DNA from: JBJHBP01 sp050485685
GTDB taxonomy: Bacteria > Pseudomonadota > Gammaproteobacteria > Steroidobacterales > Rariloculaceae
NCBI GenBank assembly: GCA_050485685.1
Contig: JBJHBW010000002.1
Span: forward strand, 124,001 to 188,000
Reading direction: 5' to 3'
DNA: 64,000 bases
Positions 51,852 to 59,852 of the stretch are shown here, piece by piece. Under the pieces are notes generated by a model that was not told the DNA's origin, did no database searches, and worked only from the letters and a program-made list of their open reading frames with translations. Both the position numbers and the translations under genes were made by a program. Each line of letters begins with the position of its first letter. The stretch's first letter is position 1.

Positions 51852-52418
51852 TTACCGGCCCGGAATGTTCTGCGGTGGCGCCAGGCGCGGCACGTTCGGA
51901 TTGAACGGATTCTGGATGCTGGTCTGCTGCACAAAGAATGTGACCGGATCGGAGCGCTGCAATTCGCGGCCCGTCTGGTCGATGATCACCGCCTGCAAGG
52001 TGTGTTCTCCGCGCCAGACTGCGTCCACAACGAAACGTGGAATGCGCCGCGCGAGGTCCTGACGCTGGCCGTCCAGCACCAGATCGACCTGGTGCCCCGC
52101 CAGCAGTTCCGGCGTCAGCTGCACTTCTACGGTGAGTGTGCCGCCGATGTTCCACAGCGTCTCGTCGGCGGCCGGGCTGGACACCCCCAGCGTGTACCGT
52201 TGCGACGGATCCGCAGCTGACTGCCCCGATGAGGTCGCTGGCGGCTCGGCCCGTGGCATGGGAATGGTCTGCGCGGAACTCAGTTCGATCTGCCTGGCAC
52301 CCGGCACCGGCCGGTCGGAATAATGCACCTGGCCGGTCTCGTCGGTCCACGTCCATACCTGCGCCAGCGCGGTGCTGCCTGCGCAGAACAGTAACGTCAC
52401 GATCAGCCACGTTCTCAT
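51852..52418 (-). CDS. DUF4124 exported protein
   Basis: 188 residues from ATG 52418 (MRTWLIVTLLF), with a Sec signal ending near STALA. The DUF4124 motif W.W.DE.GQVHYSDRPVPGA occupies residues 20-40, and the C-terminal half is a beta-sandwich-like stretch (GGTLTVEVQLTPEL...HTLQAVIIDQTGREL). In Pseudomonas and relatives the same gene lies between glnA and ntrB. Function unknown; the conserved placement implies nitrogen- or envelope-related use. Confidence 0.9.
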   Translation of the reverse strand: MRTWLIVTLLFCAGSTALAQVWTWTDETGQVHYSDRPVPGARQIELSSAQTIPMPRAEPPATSSGQSAADPSQRYTLGVSSPAADETLWNIGGTLTVEVQLTPELLAGHQVDLVLDGQRQDLARRIPRFVVDAVWRGEHTLQAVIIDQTGRELQRSDPVTFFVQQTSIQNPFNPNVPRLAPPQNIPGR

Positions 52419-52450
52419 TCCTCGAAGCTTAGCCCCAACCAGGCGGGGCG

Positions 52451-52494
52451 CCAACCGGCGCGGCGGGAGAATGTGAACCCCGCCGCACCGTTGG
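52451..52494 (-). terminator. long hairpin between glnA and the DUF4124-ntrBC genes
   Basis: A GC-rich stem of about 16 bp, with one bulged base (GGCGCGGCGGG / CCCGCCGCACC core), spans 52451-52494, 29 bases after the glnA stop. There is no T-run. It likely ends or attenuates glnA transcripts so that ntrBC is expressed at a lower level, as known for glnA-ntrBC operons. Confidence 0.6.
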
Positions 52495-52522
52495 CTTAAC
52501 TTAAGTCCCGTACCGCCCCGGA

Positions 52523-53932
52523 TCAGAGGCTGTAGTACATGTCGAACTCGACCGGATGAGTGGTCTTCTGCAGGCGCAGGATTTCCTGCTGCTTCAGCGC
52601 AATGTACGCATCGATCAGATCGTCGCTGAACACATCGCCGGCCTTCAGGAAGTCACGGTCCTTGTCGAGAGCCTCGAGGGCCTGCTGCAGACTGAACGCC
52701 ACGGTCGGAATGGCCTTCTCCTCTTCAGGAGGAAGGTCATACAGATCCTTGTCTATGGCTTCGCCCGGATGGATCTTGTTCTTGATACCATCCAGTCCCG
52801 CCAGCAGCAGTGCGCTGAATGCGAAGTAGGGATTCGCGGAGCTGTCCGGGAACCGGACCTCGACACGCCTTGCCTTGGGATTGGCGACGTAGGGCACCCG
52901 AATCGCGGCAGAGCGGTTGCGGGCCGAGTAGGCCAGCAGCGTCGGCGCTTCGAAACCCTTCACGAGACGCTTGTAGCTGTTCGTGCTGGCGTTCGTGAAT
53001 GCGTTGATCGCATGGGCATGCTTGAGGATGCCACCGATGTAGTACAGGGCCGTTTCCGACAGGCCGCCGTAGCCGTCACCGCTGAACAGATTCTTGCCAT
53101 CCTTGGACAGCGACTGATGCACGTGCATGCCGCTGCCGTTGTCGTCCACCAGTGGCTTGGGCATGAAAGTCGCCGTCTTGCCATAGCTGTGCGCGGTGTT
53201 CAGCACAACGTACTTCAGCACCTGCACTTCGTCGGCCTTGCGGGTCAGCGTTGCAAAGCGCACGCCGATCTCGCCCTGTCCGGCAGTGGCCACTTCGTGG
53301 TGATGCACTTCGGTGACCAGCCCCATTTCCTCCAGTGCCAGGCACATCGCGGAGCGCATGTCGTGCAGCGAATCCACCGGCGGCACCGGGAAGTAACCGC
53401 CCTTGACTGTCGGTCTGTGGCCCGTGTTGCCGGCCTCCGAGACCTTGCCGGACTGCCAGTGCGCTTCGGCAGAATCGATCGCGTAGAACGCGCCCTGCAT
53501 CGCAACCGACCAGCGCACATCGTCGAAGACAAAGAACTCGTTCTCCGGACCGAAGTACGCTTCATCGGCGATGCCCGTTGAGCGCATGTAGTCTTCGGCG
53601 CGCTTGGCCAGTGAACGGGGATCGCGGCTGTAGCCCTGCATTGTCGCCGGCTCGTAGACGTCGCAGCGCATGTTCAGCGTGGGCTCCTCACAGAACACGT
53701 CAATGACCGCAGATGAAGAGTCCGGCATCAGGATCATGTCCGAGTCCTGAATGCCCTTCCATCCTGCGATAGATGATCCATCGAACATCTTGCCTTCCTC
53801 GAAGAAGGCGTCGTCAATGGCGTGGGCGGGCAGGGTCACATGCTGTTCCTTGCCCCGGGTGTCGGTCAGGCGCAGGTCCACGAACTTGACGCCCTTTTCC
53901 TTCATCAGTTTCAAAACGTCCGCTGGCGACAT
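52523..53932 (-). CDS. glnA: glutamine synthetase, type I
   Basis: 469 residues, the normal bacterial length. DGSSIAGWKGI and ENEFFVF bind metal and ATP, NGSGMHVHQSLSKDGKNLF is the signature near residue 265, and the adenylylation Tyr lies in DKDLYDLPPEEEK near residue 398. It condenses ammonium and glutamate at the cost of ATP. Its control region at 54045-54171 carries a sigma-54 promoter and two NtrC-type sites. ntrB and ntrC follow after the DUF4124 gene. Confidence 0.98.
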   Translation of the reverse strand: MSPADVLKLMKEKGVKFVDLRLTDTRGKEQHVTLPAHAIDDAFFEEGKMFDGSSIAGWKGIQDSDMILMPDSSSAVIDVFCEEPTLNMRCDVYEPATMQGYSRDPRSLAKRAEDYMRSTGIADEAYFGPENEFFVFDDVRWSVAMQGAFYAIDSAEAHWQSGKVSEAGNTGHRPTVKGGYFPVPPVDSLHDMRSAMCLALEEMGLVTEVHHHEVATAGQGEIGVRFATLTRKADEVQVLKYVVLNTAHSYGKTATFMPKPLVDDNGSGMHVHQSLSKDGKNLFSGDGYGGLSETALYYIGGILKHAHAINAFTNASTNSYKRLVKGFEAPTLLAYSARNRSAAIRVPYVANPKARRVEVRFPDSSANPYFAFSALLLAGLDGIKNKIHPGEAIDKDLYDLPPEEEKAIPTVAFSLQQALEALDKDRDFLKAGDVFSDDLIDAYIALKQQEILRLQKTTHPVEFDMYYSL

Positions 53933-54044
53933 GTTCTCTCCTCCGTTATGTCGTTGTCCGGTCGCGAAAGATTCGCAACGGTTTCCAGTTTCAGGTGCCC
54001 GCCGGAACCAATCCGGTGCTGCCCGCTTTCAGAGCCTGAAGATG

Positions 54045-54060
54045 TGCACTTTCTGTGCCA
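54045..54060 (-). promoter_or_regulatory. sigma-54 promoter of glnA
   Basis: On the minus strand TGGCACAGAAAGTGCA gives the -24 GG and -12 GC with exactly 10 bases between them, the required spacing, and matches the consensus TGGCAC....(T)TGCA. Transcription would begin near 54034, giving a glnA leader of about 100 bases. Confidence 0.8.
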
Positions 54061-54122
54061 GCCCGGCAGAAAGGTTAAGTCATTGAAAAAATTAGACTCG
54101 ACCCAGCGGAGCATGACCAGTC

Positions 54123-54139
54123 TGCACTGATATGGCGCA
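54123..54139. promoter_or_regulatory. NtrC binding site, proximal
   Basis: Minus-strand TGCGCCATATCAGTGCA matches the 17-base dyad TGCACC-N5-GGTGCA at all but two positions. Its centre is about 97 bases upstream of the predicted start at 54034. Confidence 0.65.
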
Positions 54140-54154
54140 GGCACGTGGCAGATA

Positions 54155-54171
54155 TGCCTCATCGTAGTGCA
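54155..54171. promoter_or_regulatory. NtrC binding site, distal
   Basis: Minus-strand TGCACTACGATGAGGCA matches the NtrC dyad with three differences. Its centre is 32 bases (three helical turns) from the proximal site, the same spacing as the strong enhancer pair of enteric glnAp2. The remaining 53933-54044 and 54172-54297 hold no gene. Confidence 0.6.
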
Positions 54172-54297
54172 TTTGGCAGGGGCCAGCACCAGCTTTGCGC
54201 AGTGCACACCGTGCCGGTGCAGGCAACCATGACGGCCAGAACGGTCCGTGATCGGTATACTTGCCGGCCTTGCAGGCCGGTCAGGCCGGGGAAACAT

Positions 54298-55899
54298 ATG
54301 GAACTGATGGATAAGATCGTCGCGCTGTGCAAGCGGCGCGGATTCATATTTCCGTCCAGCGAAATCTACGGCGGCCTGAACGGCTGCTGGGATTACGGAC
54401 CGCTGGGCGTGGAGCTGAAGCGCAATATCAAGCAGGCCTGGTGGGAGGACATGATCAGCCAGCACGACGAGACGGCCGCGCCCTCTGGTGCACCGTCCGC
54501 GTTCTCCATGGTCGGTCTGGACGCATCACTGCTGATGAATCCGCGTGTCTGGGAGGCCAGCGGACACGTCGGCGGCTTCAGCGACCCGATGGTGGACTGC
54601 CGCGAGACGCGGGTCCGCTACCGTGCCGATCAGCTTGCGCTGTTCGAGGTCCTGGTCGACGGCGGAGCGGCCGGCGCCGGCGCGTTGGAGATTGCGCCCG
54701 GCCAGACGGCGATATTCGCAACCCATGGCGACGTCAGTGCCAGCGACAGAGAGGAGCTGCTGGCGCCGCACAGAAAGCGTATCGCGTCGTTGATGCGCAG
54801 CCCGACGGGGCCGGGCGGGAAGGCGGAGATCACCGGGATCCGGGCGGTGCCGGGTGCCCTGCAGGATGAAGCGCTGCGGTCGCGCGTTTTCGCCCCCGGC
54901 GCCAGTGAGCCCGGGACACTGACCGCACCGCGCGCGTTCAATCTGATGTTCAAGACGCACGTGGGGGCGCTGGAGGATCATTCCAGTATTGCCTATCTGC
55001 GCCCGGAAACGGCGCAGGGAATATTCGTCAACTTCAAGCATGTCTGTGATACGGCGCGTGTGAAACTGCCGTTCGGCATCGGGCAGATCGGGAAGGCTTT
55101 CCGCAACGAGATCAATCCGCGCAACTTCACGTTCCGCAGTCGTGAGTTCGAGCAGATGGAAATCGAGTTCTTCTGTCGCGGTGAGGATGCTGCGGGCTGG
55201 TACACCTGGTGGCGGGATCGCCGCTATCAGTGGTATCTGGATCTGGGCCTGAGCCGTGAACGGCTGCATCTGCGCGAACACGAGCAGGACGAACTGGCGC
55301 ATTACGCCGCGGCCTGTGCGGACGTGGAGTACGAGTTTCCGTTCGGCCAGAGCGAGCTGGAAGGCATTGCCAATCGCACTGACTTCGATCTTGGCCGACA
55401 CATGGAGATCAGCGGCAAGGATCTGCGCTACTTTGACGACGCGGAACCGGATGCGGAGAAGCGGCGTTTCCTGCCTTACGTGATCGAGCCGTCGGCCGGC
55501 GCCGATCGTGCTGCGCTGGCCTTCCTGTGTGATGCCTACTGCGAAGACGAAGTTGGCGGTGAGGCACGCACCGTGCTGAAACTGCATCCGCGACTGGCGC
55601 CGATCAAGGCGGCTGTGCTGCCGCTGGTCAGAAAGGAACAGATGCCGGAGCGGGCGCTGGCGATCTACCGATCCCTGCGACGCCGGTTCAACGTCTACTA
55701 CGACGACAAGGGCGCGATCGGGCGACGTTACCGGCGCCAGGATGAGGCCGGCACACCGTTCTGCTTCACGATTGACGGGCAGACGCTCAGCGACGACACG
55801 GTGACGGTCCGCGAGCGTGATACCTGCAGCCAGGAGAGGATTCCGGTTGCCGGGATCTCGGAATGGCTGGCCGCCCGGCTGGGTCAGGCATCCGGCTGA
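54298..55899 (+). CDS. glyS: glycyl-tRNA synthetase, single-chain alpha2 type
   Basis: 533 residues from ATG 54298, with GGGG upstream; the ATG at 54145 adds a stretch that carries the NtrC sites and is non-coding. Class II core: motif 1 region FPSSEIYGGLNGCWDYGPLG, the RPETAQGIFVNF block near residue 240, motif 2 FRNEINPRNFTFRSREFEQMEIEFF, and motif 3 GADRAALAFLCDAY; the C-terminal anticodon domain includes HPRLAPIKAAVLPL. An insert of about 90 residues follows motif 1. Most Gammaproteobacteria use glyQ and glyS instead; no glyQ is present here. It is next to gmhB. Confidence 0.95.
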   Translation: MELMDKIVALCKRRGFIFPSSEIYGGLNGCWDYGPLGVELKRNIKQAWWEDMISQHDETAAPSGAPSAFSMVGLDASLLMNPRVWEASGHVGGFSDPMVDCRETRVRYRADQLALFEVLVDGGAAGAGALEIAPGQTAIFATHGDVSASDREELLAPHRKRIASLMRSPTGPGGKAEITGIRAVPGALQDEALRSRVFAPGASEPGTLTAPRAFNLMFKTHVGALEDHSSIAYLRPETAQGIFVNFKHVCDTARVKLPFGIGQIGKAFRNEINPRNFTFRSREFEQMEIEFFCRGEDAAGWYTWWRDRRYQWYLDLGLSRERLHLREHEQDELAHYAAACADVEYEFPFGQSELEGIANRTDFDLGRHMEISGKDLRYFDDAEPDAEKRRFLPYVIEPSAGADRAALAFLCDAYCEDEVGGEARTVLKLHPRLAPIKAAVLPLVRKEQMPERALAIYRSLRRRFNVYYDDKGAIGRRYRRQDEAGTPFCFTIDGQTLSDDTVTVRERDTCSQERIPVAGISEWLAARLGQASG

Positions 55900-55906
55900 C
55901 GGTGCG

Positions 55907-56458
55907 ATGAAGCTCATCGTTCTTGACCGCGACGGCGTGATCAATGCCGAGTCGGCTGACTATGTCCGTGATGCCGATGAGTGGCATCCGCTGCCTGGAA
56001 GTCTCGAAGCCATCGCGCGGCTGCATGCCGCAGGCTATCGGATCGTCGTCGTGACCAACCAGGCCGGCATTGGTCGCGGCATCATGTCCGAGGATGCGGT
56101 GTTGCGCGTACACGAGCGCATGCTGGAAGAAGTGAAGCGCGCGGGTGGTGCGATCGCGAGCATTCAGTACTGTCCCCACAGTCCGGATCAGGGTTGCGAT
56201 TGTCGCAAGCCGGAACCGGGCATGCTGCGCAACGTGGAGCGCGAGTTCGGCTGTTCGTTGCGCGATGTGCCTTTCGTGGGAGACAAGAGCAGTGATATCG
56301 GCGCTGCGCGCGCGGTCGGTGCAAGACCGGTGCTGGTGCTGACCGGATACGGCAAGGGGACGCTTGCGAAACTGCGCGAGGCGGGTGAGTTCGACGACGT
56401 CGCGGTGTACCCGGACCTCGCCACGTTTGTCAGCGAACTCCTGGAAGCCGGTTCGTGA
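55907..56458 (+). CDS. gmhB: D-glycero-beta-D-manno-heptose 1,7-bisphosphate 7-phosphatase
   Basis: 183 residues from ATG 55907. HAD phosphatase motif 1 LDRDGVIN near residue 5 (both Asp present), motif 2 VVTNQAGIGRG, the zinc loop CPHSPDQGCDCRKPEPGML and motif 4 FVGDKSSDIGAA. It makes heptose 1-phosphate for ADP-heptose and LPS core. Overlaps plsC by 4 bases. Confidence 0.95.
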   Translation: MKLIVLDRDGVINAESADYVRDADEWHPLPGSLEAIARLHAAGYRIVVVTNQAGIGRGIMSEDAVLRVHERMLEEVKRAGGAIASIQYCPHSPDQGCDCRKPEPGMLRNVEREFGCSLRDVPFVGDKSSDIGAARAVGARPVLVLTGYGKGTLAKLREAGEFDDVAVYPDLATFVSELLEAGS

Positions 56459-57186
56459 GCGCTGCGCGGCGCCCGGCGCGGAAAGTCGCGTCGATTCTGT
56501 TCACCAGTTACATGTTTCTGTCGGTGCCGTTCTACGCGGTCGCCGTGCTGGTCAGTGGCCTGTTCTCACATCCCGTGCGCTATCGCACCGCAAGCAGCTG
56601 GGTGGACTCGGTGCTGTTCATGTTGCGCCGGCTGTGCGGGCTGGACTACCGGGTAGAAGGGCTGGAACAACTGCCCGACAGACCCTGCGTCGTGCTGATG
56701 AAGCATTCGTCGGCCTGGGAGACCATCGCACAGATTCGCATCTTTCCCCGCCAGACCTGGGTACTGAAACAGGAACTGCTGTGGATTCCTTTCTTCGGCT
56801 GGGCGCTGAAGGTGTTGCGGCCCATCGGCATTGACCGCCGCGGGGGACGGGTTGCCGTGCAGCAGGTGGTCAGTGAAGGTCGCGCGCGGCTGCAGGAAGG
56901 CCTGTGGGTGGTGATCTTCCCCGAAGGCACGAGGATGCCCGCGGGCCAGACCCGACGCTACGGCCTGAGCGGCGCACTGCTGGCCGCTGAAACCGGCGTG
57001 CCCGTAGTACCCGTTGCGCACGATGCCGGCGACTACTGGCCACGACGCGGCTGGTGGAAACGCCCAGGCACCGTGCGCCTGGTGATCGGACCACCGATCG
57101 CAACACAAGGCCGTGACCCCAGAGAGATCAACGAAGAAGCCCAGTCCTGGATAGAAGCAAAGGTCGCCGAACTGCGCGCCCGGTAG
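56455..57186 (+). CDS. plsC: 1-acyl-sn-glycerol-3-phosphate acyltransferase
   Basis: 243 residues from GTG 56455. Membrane anchor near residues 18-40; the acyltransferase HX4D-type box appears as KHSSAWE (H-x4-E), as in a number of gammaproteobacterial PlsC relatives, and motif III FPEGTRMPAGQ near residue 158 is intact. It forms phosphatidate from lysophosphatidate. Coupled with gmhB; convergent with gyrB. Confidence 0.93.
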   Translation: MSAARRPARKVASILFTSYMFLSVPFYAVAVLVSGLFSHPVRYRTASSWVDSVLFMLRRLCGLDYRVEGLEQLPDRPCVVLMKHSSAWETIAQIRIFPRQTWVLKQELLWIPFFGWALKVLRPIGIDRRGGRVAVQQVVSEGRARLQEGLWVVIFPEGTRMPAGQTRRYGLSGALLAAETGVPVVPVAHDAGDYWPRRGWWKRPGTVRLVIGPPIATQGRDPREINEEAQSWIEAKVAELRAR

Positions 57187-57260
57187 AACGCCCCGTACCG
57201 AACTCCACGGAGCCGCAACGTCTCGGGCGATCCCGACCGATCCCGACCATCGTCAATGAG

Positions 57261-57375
57261 GTCAACGTTGGAAGCAGGGCCGTTTGCGGGGCGTGTGCGG
57301 CCATGGATGGCCGCACCGAGGCTACACGGACGTATTCACGCCGTCCCCGCAAACGGCCCTGTTTCCAACGTTGAC
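57261..57375. repeat. 115-base palindromic intergenic repeat, copy 2
   Basis: Arms 57261-57291 and 57345-57375 are complementary at 30 of 31 positions. The central part repeats copy 1 (46252-46342) in reverse orientation, with the inner GGCCATGGATGGCC hairpin and GTATTCACGCCGTCC side. The outermost bases (GTCAACGTTGGAA) are unlike those of copy 1 yet still paired. It lies between convergent plsC and gyrB, again in terminator position. Confidence 0.9.
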
Positions 57376-57404
57376 CGCCGCGACAAAGGCCAAAGAAAAA
57401 AGAG

Positions 57405-59822
57405 TCAAACGTCCAGATTCGCAACCGTCAACGCATTGCGTTCGATGAACTCACGCCGCGGTTCAACATGATCCCCCATCAGGGTCGTGAATATCTCATC
57501 CGCGGCAACAGCATCCTCTATCCGCACCTGCATCAACCGGCGCGTCTCCGGATTGACGGTGGTCTCCCACAACTGATCCGGATTCATTTCACCCAGACCC
57601 TTGTAACGCTGAATACTCTGGCCCTGCTTGGCCTGATTCATCAGCCAGTCCACCGCATCGGGAAAGCTGCTCACCTCGTGGCGGTCCTTGCCACGCAGCA
57701 CGTAGGCACCTTCGGCAATCAGTCCCTTCATCTCGGTACCGGTGGAAGCGATGCGCCGGTACTCCGGTGACCGGAAGAAACCCTTCTGAATCGTGCGCGG
57801 CGTACTCACACCATGATGTTCATGCACGACGGCAAGGCCACCGTCGGTGTCTTCGGTTGCCGGTTCATAGCGGACCCGATAACGTGGGCCGTCGCCGTTG
57901 AGTATGCGCAGTCTTTCCTGCAGCTGCCGCGCCCAGTCGGAGAGAAATGCGTCGTTCGTGAGCTGCTCGGCCGTGACTTCCGGAAGCCACATCATCGCGC
58001 GCAGAACGTTGGCATCGTAACGTCGTCCCCAACGCTCGATGATGGCGCGTGTTTCCATGTAGCGGCGTGCCAGGTTCTCCAGCGACTGCCCCTCGAGCAC
58101 CGGAAATTCAGATCGTCCGGTATGCAGAACGGCATCCTGTGTCGCACTGGACAGCAGCAGTGCGTTGAGCTCGGCATCGTCCTTGACGTAGTACTCCTGT
58201 TTACCGCGCTTGAGCTTGTACAGCGGCGGCTGCGCAATATAGACGTGACCACGCTCGATGAGCTCCGGCATCTGTCGATAGAAGAACGTAAGCAGCAGCG
58301 TGCGGATATGTGAGCCGTCGACGTCGGCGTCAGTCATGATGATGATGCGGTGATAGCGAAGCGCGGACACATCGAATTCTTCTCGCCCTATACCGCAACC
58401 CAGTGCCGTGATCAGCGTGCCGACTTCGGCTGACTGCAGCATCTTGTCGAAACGTGCTTTTTCTACGTTAAGGATTTTTCCTTTAAGAGGAAGTATCGCC
58501 TGTGTACGACGATCCCGGCCCTGCTTGGCTGAGCCGCCGGCTGAATCGCCCTCAACGAGAAACAGTTCCGACAGCGCCGGATCCTTCTCCTGACAGTCCG
58601 CAAGCTTGCCCGGCAGTCCCGCGATATCCAGCGCGCCCTTGCGACGTGTCATCTCACGGGCCTTGCGCGCCGCTTCGCGGGCGCGTGCCGCTTCGATGAT
58701 CTTTCCGACGATCACCTTGGCTTCATTCGGGTTCTCGAGCAGGAAGGTGTCCAGGCGCTCGGCTACGACTGCCTCGACCGCACCCTTGGCTTCGGATGAG
58801 ACGAGCTTGTCCTTGGTCTGCGACGAGAACTTCGGGTCAGGGAGTTTCACGGACAACACGGCCGTGAGTCCCTCGCGGGCATCATCGCCCGAGGTCGCCA
58901 CCTTCTCGCGCTTGCCTATGCCCTCGCGCTCTATATAGCCGTTCAGGGTGCGGGTCAGCGCCGCACGAAAACCGGCCAGATGCGTTCCACCGTCGCGCTG
59001 CGGGATCGTGTTCGTATAGCAGAACATGCTTTCCTGGTAGGCATCGTTCCACTGCAACGCCACTTCCACGTGCACATCGCCGCGCGTCTCCTCGAAGTAC
59101 AGCACGGTGGGATGGATCGTGGTCTTGTTGCGGTTCAGGTGCTCGACGAAGGCACGTATCCCACCGGCGAACTGAAACACGTCGCTGCGATCGTCACGCT
59201 CGTCCTTCAGCGCAATACGAACCCCGGAGTTCAGGAACGACAGTTCGCGCAACCGCTTGGCCAGGATGTCGTAATTGAACTCTATGTTCGAAAAGGTGTT
59301 CTGACTGGGCTTGAAATGGATGGTCGTGCCACTGCGTTCAGTCTTGCCCACGGCCGCGAGCGCACCCTGAGGGACACCAATGTGGTAAATCTGCTGATAG
59401 ATCTGCCCGCCCCTGTGTATGGTCAGCTTCAGGGTTTCGGACAGGGCGTTGACCACGGAGACGCCTACGCCATGCAGGCCTCCGGACACCTTGTAGGAGT
59501 TGTCGTCGAACTTTCCGCCGGCGTGCAGCACCGTCATGATGACTTCGGCTGCGGAGCGACCTTCCTCCGGGTGAATATCCACCGGAATGCCGCGGCCATC
59601 GTCGGAAACGGTGATCGACTCGTCCGGATGAATGGTGACGCTGATCTGGCTGCAGAAGCCCGCCAGCGCTTCGTCGATTGAGTTATCGACAACCTCGAAC
59701 ACCATGTGATGCAGCCCTGTGCCGTCATCGGTATCGCCGATGTACATGCCCGGGCGTTTGCGCACCGCATCAAGGCCTTTTAAGACCTTGATATTCTTGG
59801 AAGTATATTCGTTCTGGCTCAT
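57405..59822 (-). CDS. gyrB: DNA gyrase subunit B
   Basis: 805 residues. GHKL ATPase with VDNSIDEALAGFC, DDGRGIPVDIH and GGLHGVGVSVVNALS; the QPPLYKLKRG and EGDSAGGSAKQGRDR (TOPRIM) segments; DADVDGSHIRTLLLTFFY; and the C-terminal RYKGLGEMNPDQLWETTVNPE. Length fits the gammaproteobacterial form with the insert in the TOPRIM region. Terminal gene of the dnaA-dnaN-recF-gyrB set. Confidence 0.98.
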   Translation of the reverse strand: MSQNEYTSKNIKVLKGLDAVRKRPGMYIGDTDDGTGLHHMVFEVVDNSIDEALAGFCSQISVTIHPDESITVSDDGRGIPVDIHPEEGRSAAEVIMTVLHAGGKFDDNSYKVSGGLHGVGVSVVNALSETLKLTIHRGGQIYQQIYHIGVPQGALAAVGKTERSGTTIHFKPSQNTFSNIEFNYDILAKRLRELSFLNSGVRIALKDERDDRSDVFQFAGGIRAFVEHLNRNKTTIHPTVLYFEETRGDVHVEVALQWNDAYQESMFCYTNTIPQRDGGTHLAGFRAALTRTLNGYIEREGIGKREKVATSGDDAREGLTAVLSVKLPDPKFSSQTKDKLVSSEAKGAVEAVVAERLDTFLLENPNEAKVIVGKIIEAARAREAARKAREMTRRKGALDIAGLPGKLADCQEKDPALSELFLVEGDSAGGSAKQGRDRRTQAILPLKGKILNVEKARFDKMLQSAEVGTLITALGCGIGREEFDVSALRYHRIIIMTDADVDGSHIRTLLLTFFYRQMPELIERGHVYIAQPPLYKLKRGKQEYYVKDDAELNALLLSSATQDAVLHTGRSEFPVLEGQSLENLARRYMETRAIIERWGRRYDANVLRAMMWLPEVTAEQLTNDAFLSDWARQLQERLRILNGDGPRYRVRYEPATEDTDGGLAVVHEHHGVSTPRTIQKGFFRSPEYRRIASTGTEMKGLIAEGAYVLRGKDRHEVSSFPDAVDWLMNQAKQGQSIQRYKGLGEMNPDQLWETTVNPETRRLMQVRIEDAVAADEIFTTLMGDHVEPRREFIERNALTVANLDV

Positions 59823-59852
59823 GCGGAACCGGCCTTCAGGTAAACCGGATCA

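Noticed and set aside
51778..52410. N-terminal extension of NtrB
   Set aside because: Runs antiparallel in frame through the DUF4124 gene with low-complexity Arg/Gly/Ala content; normal NtrB length is reached from 51777.
54145..54297. N-terminal extension of the glycyl-tRNA synthetase
   Set aside because: It overlaps the NtrC-type sites and lacks homology; ATG 54298 follows GGGG and begins the conserved domain.
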